Of a stretch of 64,000 nucleotides of DNA, positions 17,399 through 25,435 are shown piece by piece. A model generated the notes under the pieces. It saw only the letters and a list, made by a program, of their open reading frames with translations, ran no database searches and was not told the origin of the DNA. The stretch's first letter is position 1, and the number at the start of each line of letters is the position of its first letter. The position numbers and the translations under genes were made by a program. The stretch is from UBA964 sp031382085 (lineage in GTDB: Bacteria; Pseudomonadota; Gammaproteobacteria; Steroidobacterales; Steroidobacteraceae), in assembly GCA_031382085.1 (NCBI GenBank), contig JANMYM010000024.1:36323-100322 (forward strand), in the 5' to 3' direction.

Positions 17399-17414
17399 AC
17401 ACAAGATATTGGGG
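17399..17414. promoter_or_regulatory. NrdR-box-like site 1
   Basis: Read on the minus strand, CCCCAATATCTTGTGT resembles the NrdR repressor consensus ACACWATATYTTGTGT, with mismatches only in the outer left half. It lies about 365 bases before nrdJa. NrdR normally binds paired boxes three helical turns apart; a partner at that distance is not obvious. A DnaA-box-like TGTGGATGA lies just upstream near 17372. Confidence 0.45.
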
Positions 17415-17574
17415 TTGGGGCTATTTGCAGCGCCGCATGGCATGAAAAATAATCTTAGGCAAATTTCCGCAGGAAACGCTCTAAGCTGTTGAAAACAAAT
17501 GATAAAAAAAACAGAAATATGTTATGTGCTGTGCCTTGACGCATTTTTCCATCGGTCATAGTCTTGGTCCCTGA

Positions 17575-17590
17575 CCACAACATCTTGTGT
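17575..17590. promoter_or_regulatory. NrdR-box-like site 2
   Basis: CCACAACATCTTGTGT matches the NrdR consensus at 14 of 16 positions and lies about 190 bases before nrdJa. The 519-base gap from 17260 to 17778 otherwise holds the hsp20 promoter and no gene that I can support. I see no cobalamin riboswitch in it. Confidence 0.55.
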
Positions 17591-17778
17591 CGTGCAATGC
17601 GAAACAGGCTGCTGCGGATTCGGGGGAGGAAGCTGGGAAATAGCAGTCGCCTGACAGCGGCTGCCACAGGTGTCTAACGTCGTTAGGTGCTTGCCACCAC
17701 GGAATGGGTACGGCAGGCGCTATACGGATACCTTTCTCTGCGACCAGGCCGATAGGTTGATTGTTTCGCGAGCACAGC

Positions 17779-19926
17779 ATGAATTCAGTCGTCAAGTTGG
17801 AATCCAAGGATGTCAATGCGATTCCTTTTCAGGAAGCTTCGCTCGACATCTGGGACAAGAAGTACCGCCTGGTGTCGAAGAACGGCGAACCGATCGACAA
17901 GACGATGGACGAAACGTATCAGCGGGTCGCGCGTGCGCTGGCCGGTGTCGAGCGCGAACCGGTGCGCGAGCATTGGAACGAGCGTTTTCTGTGGGCGCTG
18001 CGCCGCGGCGCGATCCCAGCAGGCCGAGTTACCTCCAACGCCGGAGCGTTGGAGCACAAGCCCTCCACGTCCACGATCAATTGCACCGTGTCCGGCACGA
18101 TCCGCGACTCTATGGATGACATTCTCGGCAAAGTGCATGAGGCCGGGCTCACCCTGAAAGCGGGCTGTGGCATCGGCTACGAATTTTCGACGCTGCGACC
18201 GCGCGGTGCCTATGTGTCGGGCGCGGGCGCCTACACGTCGGGCCCGCTGTCCTTCATGGATATCTACGACAAGATGTGTTTTACCGTGTCGTCGGCGGGC
18301 GGTCGCCGTGGCGCACAAATGGGCACGTTCGATGTCGGTCATCCGGACGCGATGGAGTTCATCCGCGCCAAGCGTGAGAACGGCCGACTGCGGCAGTTCA
18401 ATCTGTCCTTGCTGGTCACCGATGAATTCGTGCAGGCGGTGCGCGAGGACCGCGACTGGCAGCTGGCATTCCCGATCTCGCAGAAGGAATTGGAGACCGA
18501 ACAGCCGGATCTGGCAGATGCCAGGAAATACGTCTGGCGCGAATGGCCTCATGGCATGGGCTATGTGGTCAATGACACCGGTCTGGTCGCCTGCCGAATC
18601 TACAAGTCCTTGCCCGCGCGTCGTATGTGGGACGTCATCATGTCGTCCACCTATGATTTCGCGGAGCCCGGCTTCATCCTCATCGACCGCGTCAATGAGA
18701 TGAACAACAACTGGTGGTGCGAGAACATCCGCGCCACCAACCCCTGCGGCGAACAGCCGCTGCCGCCCTATGGTTCCTGCCTGCTGGGTTCGGTGAACCT
18801 GACCCGGTTCGTGCGCAACCCGTTTACCGAGTTCGCTGAATTCGACTGGGACGAATACCGCGAGGTCGTGCGGGTCTTTACGCGCATGCTCGACAACGTT
18901 GTCGAGGTCAACGGCTTGCCGCTGGAACAGCAACGCATTGAAATCATGCGTAAACGTCGCCACGGCATGGGTTTCCTCGGACTTGGCAGCACCATGGCCT
19001 TGTTAGGCATGAAATACGGTTCGGCCGAGTCGGTGCGTTTCTCGGAAGACGTAGCGCGCGAAATGGCGGTGGCGGGCTGGGAAGCGGGCCTGGATCTGGC
19101 GCGGGAAAAAGGTCCGGCACCCATCATGAACGAGGAATTCACAGTCACCGGCGAGATGTTGCGCAAGCGCCCGGACATGACACGCGACGGCTGGAAGGTA
19201 GGCAGCAAGATTCCGGGCCGGCTGTTGCATGCGCGCTATTCGCGCTACATGCAGCGCGTCGCCGCGGTGGCGCCGGCGCTGGTCGAGCAGCTTGCACAGG
19301 TCGGCGCGCGCTTCACGCATCACACCTCGATCGCTCCCACGGGCACGATCTCGCTGTCGCTGGCTAACAACGCGTCGAATGGCATCGAACCGTCGTTCGC
19401 GCATCACTATTTCCGCAATGTGATCCGCGAGGGCAAAAAGTCCAAGGAAAAGGTCGACGTGTTTTCGTTCGAACTGCTGGCTTATCGGGAACTGGTGAAT
19501 CCGCGCGCGATGCCAGGTTCCAACAAGCCTGACGAAAAGCTGCCGGAATACTTCACCTCCGCCGATGCGATCACGCCGCGAGAGCATGTCGACATCCAGG
19601 CGGCCGCGCAGAAATGGGTCGATTCGTCGATTTCCAAGACTGCTAACGTGCCGACCGATTTCAAGTACGAAGAATTCAAGGACATCTACCTGTACGCGCA
19701 CCAGCAGGGCCTCAAGGGCTGCACCACATTCCGTTTCAATCCGGAAGCTTTCCAGGGCGTGCTGGTCAAGGAAGAAGACCTCAAGAACACGACCTATGTG
19801 TTCACGCTGGACGACGGCAGCGAGGTGGTGGTGCCGGGCGATGAAGAAATTGAGTACGACGGCGAGATGCACTCCGCCGCCAATTTGTATGACGCCTTGA
19901 AAGAAGGCTACTACGGGAAGTTTTGA
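17779..19926 (+). CDS. nrdJa: B12-dependent (class II) ribonucleotide reductase, large part
   Basis: This 715-residue NrdJ half reduces ribonucleotides using adenosylcobalamin to make the thiyl radical. Visible motifs are the redox cysteine in TINCTVSGTIRDS, KAGCGIGYEFSTLRPRGA, the active-site loop NPCGEQPLPPYGSCLLGSVNL (Cys near 322) and APTGTISLSLANNASNGIEP. The protein ends YYGKF without the C-terminal redox cysteines; these are supplied by nrdJb, two bases downstream, as in the split NrdJa/NrdJb of Pseudomonas. MNSVVKL is preferred to a TTG six codons earlier. Two NrdR-like boxes lie upstream. Confidence 0.95.
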   Translation: MNSVVKLESKDVNAIPFQEASLDIWDKKYRLVSKNGEPIDKTMDETYQRVARALAGVEREPVREHWNERFLWALRRGAIPAGRVTSNAGALEHKPSTSTINCTVSGTIRDSMDDILGKVHEAGLTLKAGCGIGYEFSTLRPRGAYVSGAGAYTSGPLSFMDIYDKMCFTVSSAGGRRGAQMGTFDVGHPDAMEFIRAKRENGRLRQFNLSLLVTDEFVQAVREDRDWQLAFPISQKELETEQPDLADARKYVWREWPHGMGYVVNDTGLVACRIYKSLPARRMWDVIMSSTYDFAEPGFILIDRVNEMNNNWWCENIRATNPCGEQPLPPYGSCLLGSVNLTRFVRNPFTEFAEFDWDEYREVVRVFTRMLDNVVEVNGLPLEQQRIEIMRKRRHGMGFLGLGSTMALLGMKYGSAESVRFSEDVAREMAVAGWEAGLDLAREKGPAPIMNEEFTVTGEMLRKRPDMTRDGWKVGSKIPGRLLHARYSRYMQRVAAVAPALVEQLAQVGARFTHHTSIAPTGTISLSLANNASNGIEPSFAHHYFRNVIREGKKSKEKVDVFSFELLAYRELVNPRAMPGSNKPDEKLPEYFTSADAITPREHVDIQAAAQKWVDSSISKTANVPTDFKYEEFKDIYLYAHQQGLKGCTTFRFNPEAFQGVLVKEEDLKNTTYVFTLDDGSEVVVPGDEEIEYDGEMHSAANLYDALKEGYYGKF

Positions 19927-19928
19927 CC

Positions 19929-20645
19929 ATGTCTTCGACACGCATCGACAAGAAAATCACCAAATATCGGGTACAGAAGCCCACCGACGGCCATGGCGAC
20001 AAGTCGTCTGGCGCCTTGGAAACGCGCGGCAAGGACGGGCGCATGGCCAAGGTCATTCGCCTGACCGAGGAAGTGCAGCGTCCTGAGATGCTGATAGGTT
20101 CGACCTACAAGATCAAAACACCGGTGTCCGATCATGCGATGTACGTGACCATCAACGATATCGTGCTGAACGAGGGCACCGAGCACGAACAGCGCCGGCC
20201 GTTCGAGGTGTTCATCAATTCCAAGAACCTTGATCATTTCCAATGGATCGTGGCGCTGACCCGCATTATTTCGGCCGTGTTCCGCAAGGGCGGCGACGTG
20301 ACGTTTCTGGTGGAAGAGTTGAAAGCGGTGTTCGATCCGCGCGGCGGCTACTGGCAACCCGGCGGCAAGTTCATGCCATCGATCATCGCCGAGCTCGGCC
20401 ACGTCATCGAAAAGCACCTGCAGTTCATCGGCTTGATTCGCAAGACCGAGTTGGACGAGCACCAGAAAAAAATGGTCGAGGAAAAGCGCGCGGAATTTGT
20501 AGCGCGCAGCAAACAGGCGGACGCATTCTCAAAATCTCATTTCCCGGAGGGCGCGCAGCTGTGTACCAAGTGCAGCACAGCCGCGCTCGTCCTGATGGAC
20601 GGTTGCATGACCTGTCTTAACTGTGGTGACTCCAAGTGTGGTTGA
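19929..20645 (+). CDS. nrdJb: Class II ribonucleotide reductase small part (TSCPD domain, zinc ribbon)
   Basis: The 238-residue partner of nrdJa carries the TSCPD-type domain (IKTPVSDHAMYVTIND, then FEVFINSKNLDHF) and a C-terminal cysteine cluster CTKC...CLNCGDSKCG. In single-chain NrdJ proteins that region shuttles electrons from thioredoxin to the active site. It begins two bases after the nrdJa stop and is followed by an intrinsic terminator, so the pair forms its own unit. Confidence 0.93.
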   Translation: MSSTRIDKKITKYRVQKPTDGHGDKSSGALETRGKDGRMAKVIRLTEEVQRPEMLIGSTYKIKTPVSDHAMYVTINDIVLNEGTEHEQRRPFEVFINSKNLDHFQWIVALTRIISAVFRKGGDVTFLVEELKAVFDPRGGYWQPGGKFMPSIIAELGHVIEKHLQFIGLIRKTELDEHQKKMVEEKRAEFVARSKQADAFSKSHFPEGAQLCTKCSTAALVLMDGCMTCLNCGDSKCG

Positions 20646-20682
20646 GTTCTCGCGGCTAACGTCCCCGTTCGCGCGTCTTTAC

Positions 20683-20710
20683 AAGGCGGCCGCAAGGTCG
20701 CCTTTTTTTA
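20683..20710 (+). terminator. Intrinsic terminator after nrdJab
   Basis: AAGGCG pairs with CGCCTT around a GC-rich loop and runs directly into a stretch of seven T residues (20703-20709). It lies about 40 bases after the nrdJb stop. Confidence 0.8.
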
Positions 20711-20716
20711 TTGCGC

Positions 20717-20747
20717 CACAAAAAAGAGGCCCCGCTTGAGGCGGGGC
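20717..20747 (-). terminator. Opposite-strand intrinsic terminator
   Basis: GCCCCGC/GCGGGGC (20729-20735 with 20741-20747) with a five-base loop is followed, on the minus strand, by CTCTTTTTT. No minus-strand gene lies immediately upstream, so it would block antisense transcripts from the transglycosylase region entering nrdJab. The gap 20646-20998 (353 bases) otherwise holds an AT-richer leader with a small CTTGTAC/GTTACAAG stem and no gene. Confidence 0.6.
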
Positions 20748-20998
20748 AGTGGTCGCTTGCTTGTGTGTGGAGGAGTGAAACTCTTTCTTGTTCTTGTACT
20801 TGTTACAAGAGCAAGTGTTGTGCCAGTCGCGTATTTTGTGCATTAAGTCAACTCACTGAATCGCAATTGCCTGTACTTTCCGTGACTTGCGCCCTCAGCT
20901 ACATTAAGTCAAAGCAACGCCTTCGGAGCAAAGTGTCAAGTTTTCCGACAAAAATATCGCAATCAGCGGCTTTTTATACAACCGCAGTGGCGCCGGTA

Positions 20999-23047
20999 GT
21001 GAAGCTGCGGCTGCACTTTTTGCGCATTCTCCTGTGCATCAATTTTTCTTTGTCAGGTGGCGTGGCGTTGGCCGCGCCAGCGGACTTTCCAGAGCCGCCC
21101 GAATTGCAGCGCGACGTCGGCTTCTGGATGCGGGTCTATACGGAGATAACGACCGAGCAGGGTTTTCTGCATGACGAACAGAACCTCGGGGTTGTCTACG
21201 GCACGATCGAATTACCGTCGAAGCTGAGCGGCGCCGCGCGTCAGGCTGTCATCGACAACGCCCGCGACGCATACGTCAGCCAGCTGCGCGGCCTGGCTGG
21301 CAAGTGGCGCATCGCTGAAGCTCTCGCCACGCAGCGCGCCACGCAGGTCCGCTATGGTCTGAATGCGGAAAGTCCGCAACAGGCGCTGGCGACGTTAGGC
21401 TACGACCCTGATCTGCTCGAAAGCAACGCGGTCGCGGGCCGCGGCGCAGTGGGCGAGCTGACGGCGCCAGCGCCCGGGCGCCTGCCGTCAAATGTCGAGT
21501 TGACAGCGACAGAACGGCGCATCTACGAGATGTTTGGTGACGAAGTAAGCGCGTCGCGCATCTCCGATGCTGCGGACCACGTGCGCTTTCAGCTGGGCCA
21601 GGCAGATCGTTTCCGCGCGGGAATCGAGCGTTCCGGAACCTGGGAAAGTTACATCGAGCGAACTTTCGCCACCAAAGGCCTACCGCGGGAACTGGCCGCC
21701 TTGCCGCACGTCGAGTCTTCGTTCAATGCCGCAGCCTATTCCAAAGTGGGTGCGGCCGGACTGTGGCAATTCATGCGCTCTACAGGCCGGCTCTACATGC
21801 GTATCGACGACGAAGTCGATGAGCGCCTCGATCCGTTTCGCGCCACCGAGGCCGCGGCGCAATTCCTGTCGTATAACTATCGTCTGTTAGGCAGCTGGCC
21901 ACTCGCACTCACGGCCTACAATCACGGCGCGGCCGGCATGCGCCGCGCGCGCGATAGCATGGAGACCAGCGATATTGCAGTGATCGCGCGTAACTATCGC
22001 GGCACCACGTTCGGCTTCGCGTCGCGCAATTTCTACCCATCCTTTCTCGCGGTATTGCGCATCGATCGCGAGCCGCAACGCTACTTCAGCGGCGTGCAGC
22101 GGGCACCTGAACAGGCAAGCGATGCGATCGAACTGCCGGCCTGGGTGCCGGTCAGCGCCGTTGAGTCCGCCGCCGGCATCGATCGCGCGGTGCTGCGCAC
22201 GCTCAATCTGGCGTTGCGCGACGCCGTCTGGGCGGGCGAACGCCATATGCCGCGCGGCTATCAGCTGCATTTGCCGCGGCCGACGGGTGGAGAGCCCTGG
22301 AACCTGCAGCGGTTGTTAGCGCTGCTGCCCGCGGACAAGCTGTTTGCAGCGCAGTTGCGCGGCCGCAGTCACGTCGCGCGTCGTGGCGACACGCTGGCGA
22401 AAATCGCGCGCCGCTATGGACTCAGGGTCGCAGACCTCTCGGCACTGAATGGGCTCGGTGTCGACGCGAACTTGCGCCGCGGCATGGTGTTGCGGCTGCC
22501 GGAGATCCGTCCGGCGCTGTGGCAGAATCCGGACAGCGTTGCCGCGCAGACTCCGATCGTCGCGCGCGCCGAGTCTCCTAACACCGAGGCCACCCCGGCC
22601 GGCGCCGCAGTGTCGCTCGAACCACTGGACAGTTCCCGCTATCGCGTCGATGAGGATGGCAGCATTCGCATGCTGGGTGCCGAATCGCCCGGACAGTTCG
22701 CGGAGTGGCTGCAGGTACGGGCACAACGACTGAGTGAACTCAATCCCGGGCTCGGCGCGACCCCGCAATTTGGCACGCGTATGCGACTCGATTTTGTAAA
22801 CGTTTCGCGCGAGGATTTTCAACAGCGCCGGCAGCAATGGCATGTCGCAATGCAGGGCGCGTATTTCGAGACGCGGCGCATTACCGGATCCCTGAACTAT
22901 ACCGTCCGGCCGGGTGACACATTGTGGATCGTGCTGCAGAAATTTGCCGACGTCCCTTCGTGGCTGCTGGAGCGGTACAACCCTAACATCACGTTGCTGC
23001 AGTTGCGCCCCGGCACGCAGCTGGTGATCCCGAAAATCTCGCCCTGA
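20999..23047 (+). CDS. LysM-containing lytic murein transglycosylase (MltD-like)
   Basis: The 682-residue exported protein cleaves glycan strands of peptidoglycan. After a signal peptide ending GGVALAAPA there is an SLT domain with the catalytic Glu in AALPHVESSFN, then SKVGAAGLWQFM, and ALTAYNHGAAGM. Two LysM modules follow: VARRGDTLAKIARRYG and the C-terminal YTVRPGDTLWIVLQKFA. A GTG at 20999 is the most natural start, placing the signal peptide at the N-terminus. The same frame stays open 288 bases upstream, but that part is cysteine-rich and lacks coding character. Confidence 0.92.
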   Translation: MKLRLHFLRILLCINFSLSGGVALAAPADFPEPPELQRDVGFWMRVYTEITTEQGFLHDEQNLGVVYGTIELPSKLSGAARQAVIDNARDAYVSQLRGLAGKWRIAEALATQRATQVRYGLNAESPQQALATLGYDPDLLESNAVAGRGAVGELTAPAPGRLPSNVELTATERRIYEMFGDEVSASRISDAADHVRFQLGQADRFRAGIERSGTWESYIERTFATKGLPRELAALPHVESSFNAAAYSKVGAAGLWQFMRSTGRLYMRIDDEVDERLDPFRATEAAAQFLSYNYRLLGSWPLALTAYNHGAAGMRRARDSMETSDIAVIARNYRGTTFGFASRNFYPSFLAVLRIDREPQRYFSGVQRAPEQASDAIELPAWVPVSAVESAAGIDRAVLRTLNLALRDAVWAGERHMPRGYQLHLPRPTGGEPWNLQRLLALLPADKLFAAQLRGRSHVARRGDTLAKIARRYGLRVADLSALNGLGVDANLRRGMVLRLPEIRPALWQNPDSVAAQTPIVARAESPNTEATPAGAAVSLEPLDSSRYRVDEDGSIRMLGAESPGQFAEWLQVRAQRLSELNPGLGATPQFGTRMRLDFVNVSREDFQQRRQQWHVAMQGAYFETRRITGSLNYTVRPGDTLWIVLQKFADVPSWLLERYNPNITLLQLRPGTQLVIPKISP

Positions 23048-23055
23048 GCGGGACG

Positions 23056-23625
23056 CTACAGGCCGAGGCGGCGGCGAAATTCCTGTAGCGGTGCCTGGGT
23101 CGGTTTTTCACTGGCGAATCGTTCGCTGTGGCCGTCGGCAAAACGCATCTCAATTGTTAGCGTCTCGGCCTGCGCCAGGGCCGCAAGAGCTGCCGCGTTC
23201 AAGTCCACCACAAATGGCCGCTGCCAGGCAGCGGTCAACGGGTAGGGCGCCCGGACGGCAGCTGCGTCCCGGTCTGCGCCTTCGGTCGGGCCAGACGCGC
23301 GCAGCTCAACGCCGTCATACCATATGACAGCTGTGACCTGCGCCTTGCTTTCGACCGGCAACGCCACCCACAGGTGCATGCGCCGCTTGCCCATTCGGTT
23401 GGATTCGAACGGCGCGAGAAACGCAAATGGATCTGAGCCGCTGCTGCGCGGAGCCTCCGCGATAAATGTCAGCGGGCCGGCAAGTCGGGTGATGGTCGTG
23501 CCGTCGCGCTCATCCAGCGCTTCCAGCACCGGATCGACTGCCGGAGCCGCGCAGCCGGCGATCGCCGTTGACGCCAATGCCATACAGAAAACACGCTGGA
23601 TACCCGCAATGCGCAGTCCGCTCAT
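23056..23625 (-). CDS. Putative lipoprotein of unknown function
   Basis: The 189-residue product begins MSGLRIAGIQRVFCMALASTAIAGC, a signal with lipobox AIAGC near residue 25. The rest is a single small domain rich in beta-type segments (RMHLWVALPVESKAQVTAVIW, ETLTIEMRFADGHS) with no motif I recognise. The chosen ATG is the first that places the signal peptide at the N-terminus. It is convergent with the transglycosylase and divergent from the ATP-grasp gene, 36 bases away. Confidence 0.7.
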   Translation of the reverse strand: MSGLRIAGIQRVFCMALASTAIAGCAAPAVDPVLEALDERDGTTITRLAGPLTFIAEAPRSSGSDPFAFLAPFESNRMGKRRMHLWVALPVESKAQVTAVIWYDGVELRASGPTEGADRDAAAVRAPYPLTAAWQRPFVVDLNAAALAALAQAETLTIEMRFADGHSERFASEKPTQAPLQEFRRRLGL

Positions 23626-23661
23626 GCAACGACTATACTCAATATTCGATACAAGGAAATC

Positions 23662-24888
23662 ATGGTGGATCGTCACGCGGTCTTTGTGGTGCCATTTTTC
23701 ATGGCCGCCACCTTGCGCTTTGTCAGCGCAGCGGCGCAATTGCCGGGAGTGCGGCTGTCGGTGATAAGCCAGGACCCGGCCGAGCGCCTGCCGGCTGCGC
23801 TGCGGCAAAGTCTGCTGGGCCATTGGCGAATCGACAACTGCTTTGACCCCACCAAAGTTGTTGCGGCAACGCGCGAACTCGCGGCGCGCTTTGGCGGCGT
23901 CGACTGTCTATTCGGATCGCTGGAACAATTGCAGGTGCCGCTCGCAGAGGCCCGCCAGGCACTCGGCCTGCCCGGTCTCACAGTCGAGACAGCTAACAAT
24001 TTTCGCGACAAGAACCGGATGAAAAACCGGCTCGAGGCGGCCGGCCTGCCCTGCGCGCGGCATCAATTGGCGGGCAGCGCAGCCGAGGCGCGCGACTTTT
24101 GCAGTAGCAGCGGCATGCCGGTGGTGGTCAAACCGCCCGCAGGCGCGGGGGCACGCAATACATTTCGCATCAATTCGCCGGACGAACTGTCAGCCTGGCT
24201 GCGCACCGATGCGCCGAGCGCCGGTCAGCCGGTACTGCTCGAAGAGTACCTGCAGGGTGAGGAGTTTTCGTTCGACAGCATCATGATCGATGGGCGCGTG
24301 CTCTGGCATTCGATTTCCTGCTATCAGCCCGCGCCACTGACGGTGCTTGAGAACCCGTGGATCCAATGGTGCGTGCTGCTGCCGCGCGACATCGATGGTG
24401 CCGAGTTCGATCCGATCCGGCGGGCCGGTACGCAGGCACTGACCGTGTTAGGTCTGGAAACCGGGATGACTCACATGGAGTGGTTTCGCCGTACCGACGG
24501 CAGCATTGCAATTTCGGAAGTCGCGGCACGGCCACCCGGCGCGCAATTTACCAGTCTCATTTCTTTCGCCTGTGACCTTGATTTTTATGCGGCCTGGCCC
24601 CGGTTGCAGGTTTTTGACCAGTTCGATGTGCCGGAACGCCGCTACGCGGCGGGCGCCGCCTATCTGCGCGGCATGGGCGACGGTCCGGTTCGGGCAGTAC
24701 ATGGCGTCGCCGAACTGAAACGTGAATTCGGCAGCATCATTGTGGATTCGTACTGGCCGGTGGTGGGCGGCAGCCAACCGCAAGGGTATGAAGGTTCGGG
24801 ATTTGTGATCTACCGCCATCCCGAAACAGTGGTCGTGGAGCAGGCTTTGCGACGAACTGTGGAGACAGTTCGTGTCGAATTGAGTTGA
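23662..24888 (+). CDS. ATP-grasp domain carboxylate-amine ligase-like protein
   Basis: The 408-residue protein shows an ATP-grasp fold. A PreATP-grasp N-terminus (HAVFVVPFFMAATLRFV) is followed by the nucleotide-binding PVVVKPPAGAGARNTF, VLLEEYLQGEEFSFDS and a metal-binding region EVAARPPGAQFTSLIS. It belongs with the purK/carbamoyl-synthetase-like ligases that form amide bonds through an acyl phosphate, but the substrate cannot be told from sequence. A good AAGGA site precedes the ATG. The next gene, an L,D-transpeptidase, starts 19 bases downstream. Confidence 0.85.
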   Translation: MVDRHAVFVVPFFMAATLRFVSAAAQLPGVRLSVISQDPAERLPAALRQSLLGHWRIDNCFDPTKVVAATRELAARFGGVDCLFGSLEQLQVPLAEARQALGLPGLTVETANNFRDKNRMKNRLEAAGLPCARHQLAGSAAEARDFCSSSGMPVVVKPPAGAGARNTFRINSPDELSAWLRTDAPSAGQPVLLEEYLQGEEFSFDSIMIDGRVLWHSISCYQPAPLTVLENPWIQWCVLLPRDIDGAEFDPIRRAGTQALTVLGLETGMTHMEWFRRTDGSIAISEVAARPPGAQFTSLISFACDLDFYAAWPRLQVFDQFDVPERRYAAGAAYLRGMGDGPVRAVHGVAELKREFGSIIVDSYWPVVGGSQPQGYEGSGFVIYRHPETVVVEQALRRTVETVRVELS

Positions 24889-24907
24889 TCCACACCTATA
24901 ATTCCGT

Positions 24908-25435
24908 ATGCCGAAAAAGCCACTGCGTTTCATTGCGATCTTGTTGCTGGTGCCTGCGGTGGGCTGGCAACGGCCCGCACATGCGGATTATGCCGCGCCG
25001 GTCATGGAGCGGGCCGCAGACAAGATCCTGGTCGTCAAGTCGGAGCGGCGCCTGTATTTGTTTCGCGGGCCCGAAGTGCTGCGTTCCTATCGGGTGTCGT
25101 TAGGGCTCAACCCGCGTGGACACAAGGAGCGGGCCGGCGACTTCCGCACGCCGGAAGGCATGTATCGGCTGACCACCCGCAATCGGCGTAGCGCCTACTT
25201 TCTTTCCATCAAGGTTTCATATCCGGCGCGCGACGACGTGGTGCGCGCCCGTGCTAACGGCTGGGAGGCTGGCGGGCAGATCATGATCCACGGCCTGCCT
25301 AACAATCCGAACCACGCAGACGACTATTACACGACGACCGATTGGACGGATGGTTGCATTGCGCTGTCGAATGCTGACATGCTGGAATTATGGTCGCTGG
25401 TCGACCGCCGCGCCATAATCGAGATCAAGCCTTGA
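24908..25435 (+). CDS. L,D-transpeptidase (YkuD family), exported
   Basis: The 175-residue protein has a signal peptide (to about residue 26, RPAHA). A YkuD domain follows: ILVVKSERRLYLFRG, GDFRTPEGMY, and the catalytic IMIHG (His near 127) with WTDGCIALSN (Cys near 149). Such enzymes form 3-3 peptidoglycan crosslinks or anchor lipoproteins. Its stop overlaps the likely TTG start of ppnN. Confidence 0.93.
   Translation: MPKKPLRFIAILLLVPAVGWQRPAHADYAAPVMERAADKILVVKSERRLYLFRGPEVLRSYRVSLGLNPRGHKERAGDFRTPEGMYRLTTRNRRSAYFLSIKVSYPARDDVVRARANGWEAGGQIMIHGLPNNPNHADDYYTTTDWTDGCIALSNADMLELWSLVDRRAIIEIKP

Noticed and set aside
17260..17778. Cobalamin riboswitch expected before B12-dependent nrdJ
   Set aside because: I looked for a B12 box and the surrounding stems and found none; only NrdR-like boxes are seen. 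A covariance-model search would settle it.
17785..18963. 392-codon minus-strand frame inside nrdJa
   Set aside because: Composition is His/Arg/Val-heavy with no domain signal, entirely within a highly conserved gene on the other strand.
20711..20998. N-terminal extension of the lytic transglycosylase from an upstream in-frame start
   Set aside because: The extra 96 residues are Cys/Ser-rich, overlap terminator sequence and would bury the signal peptide in the protein.
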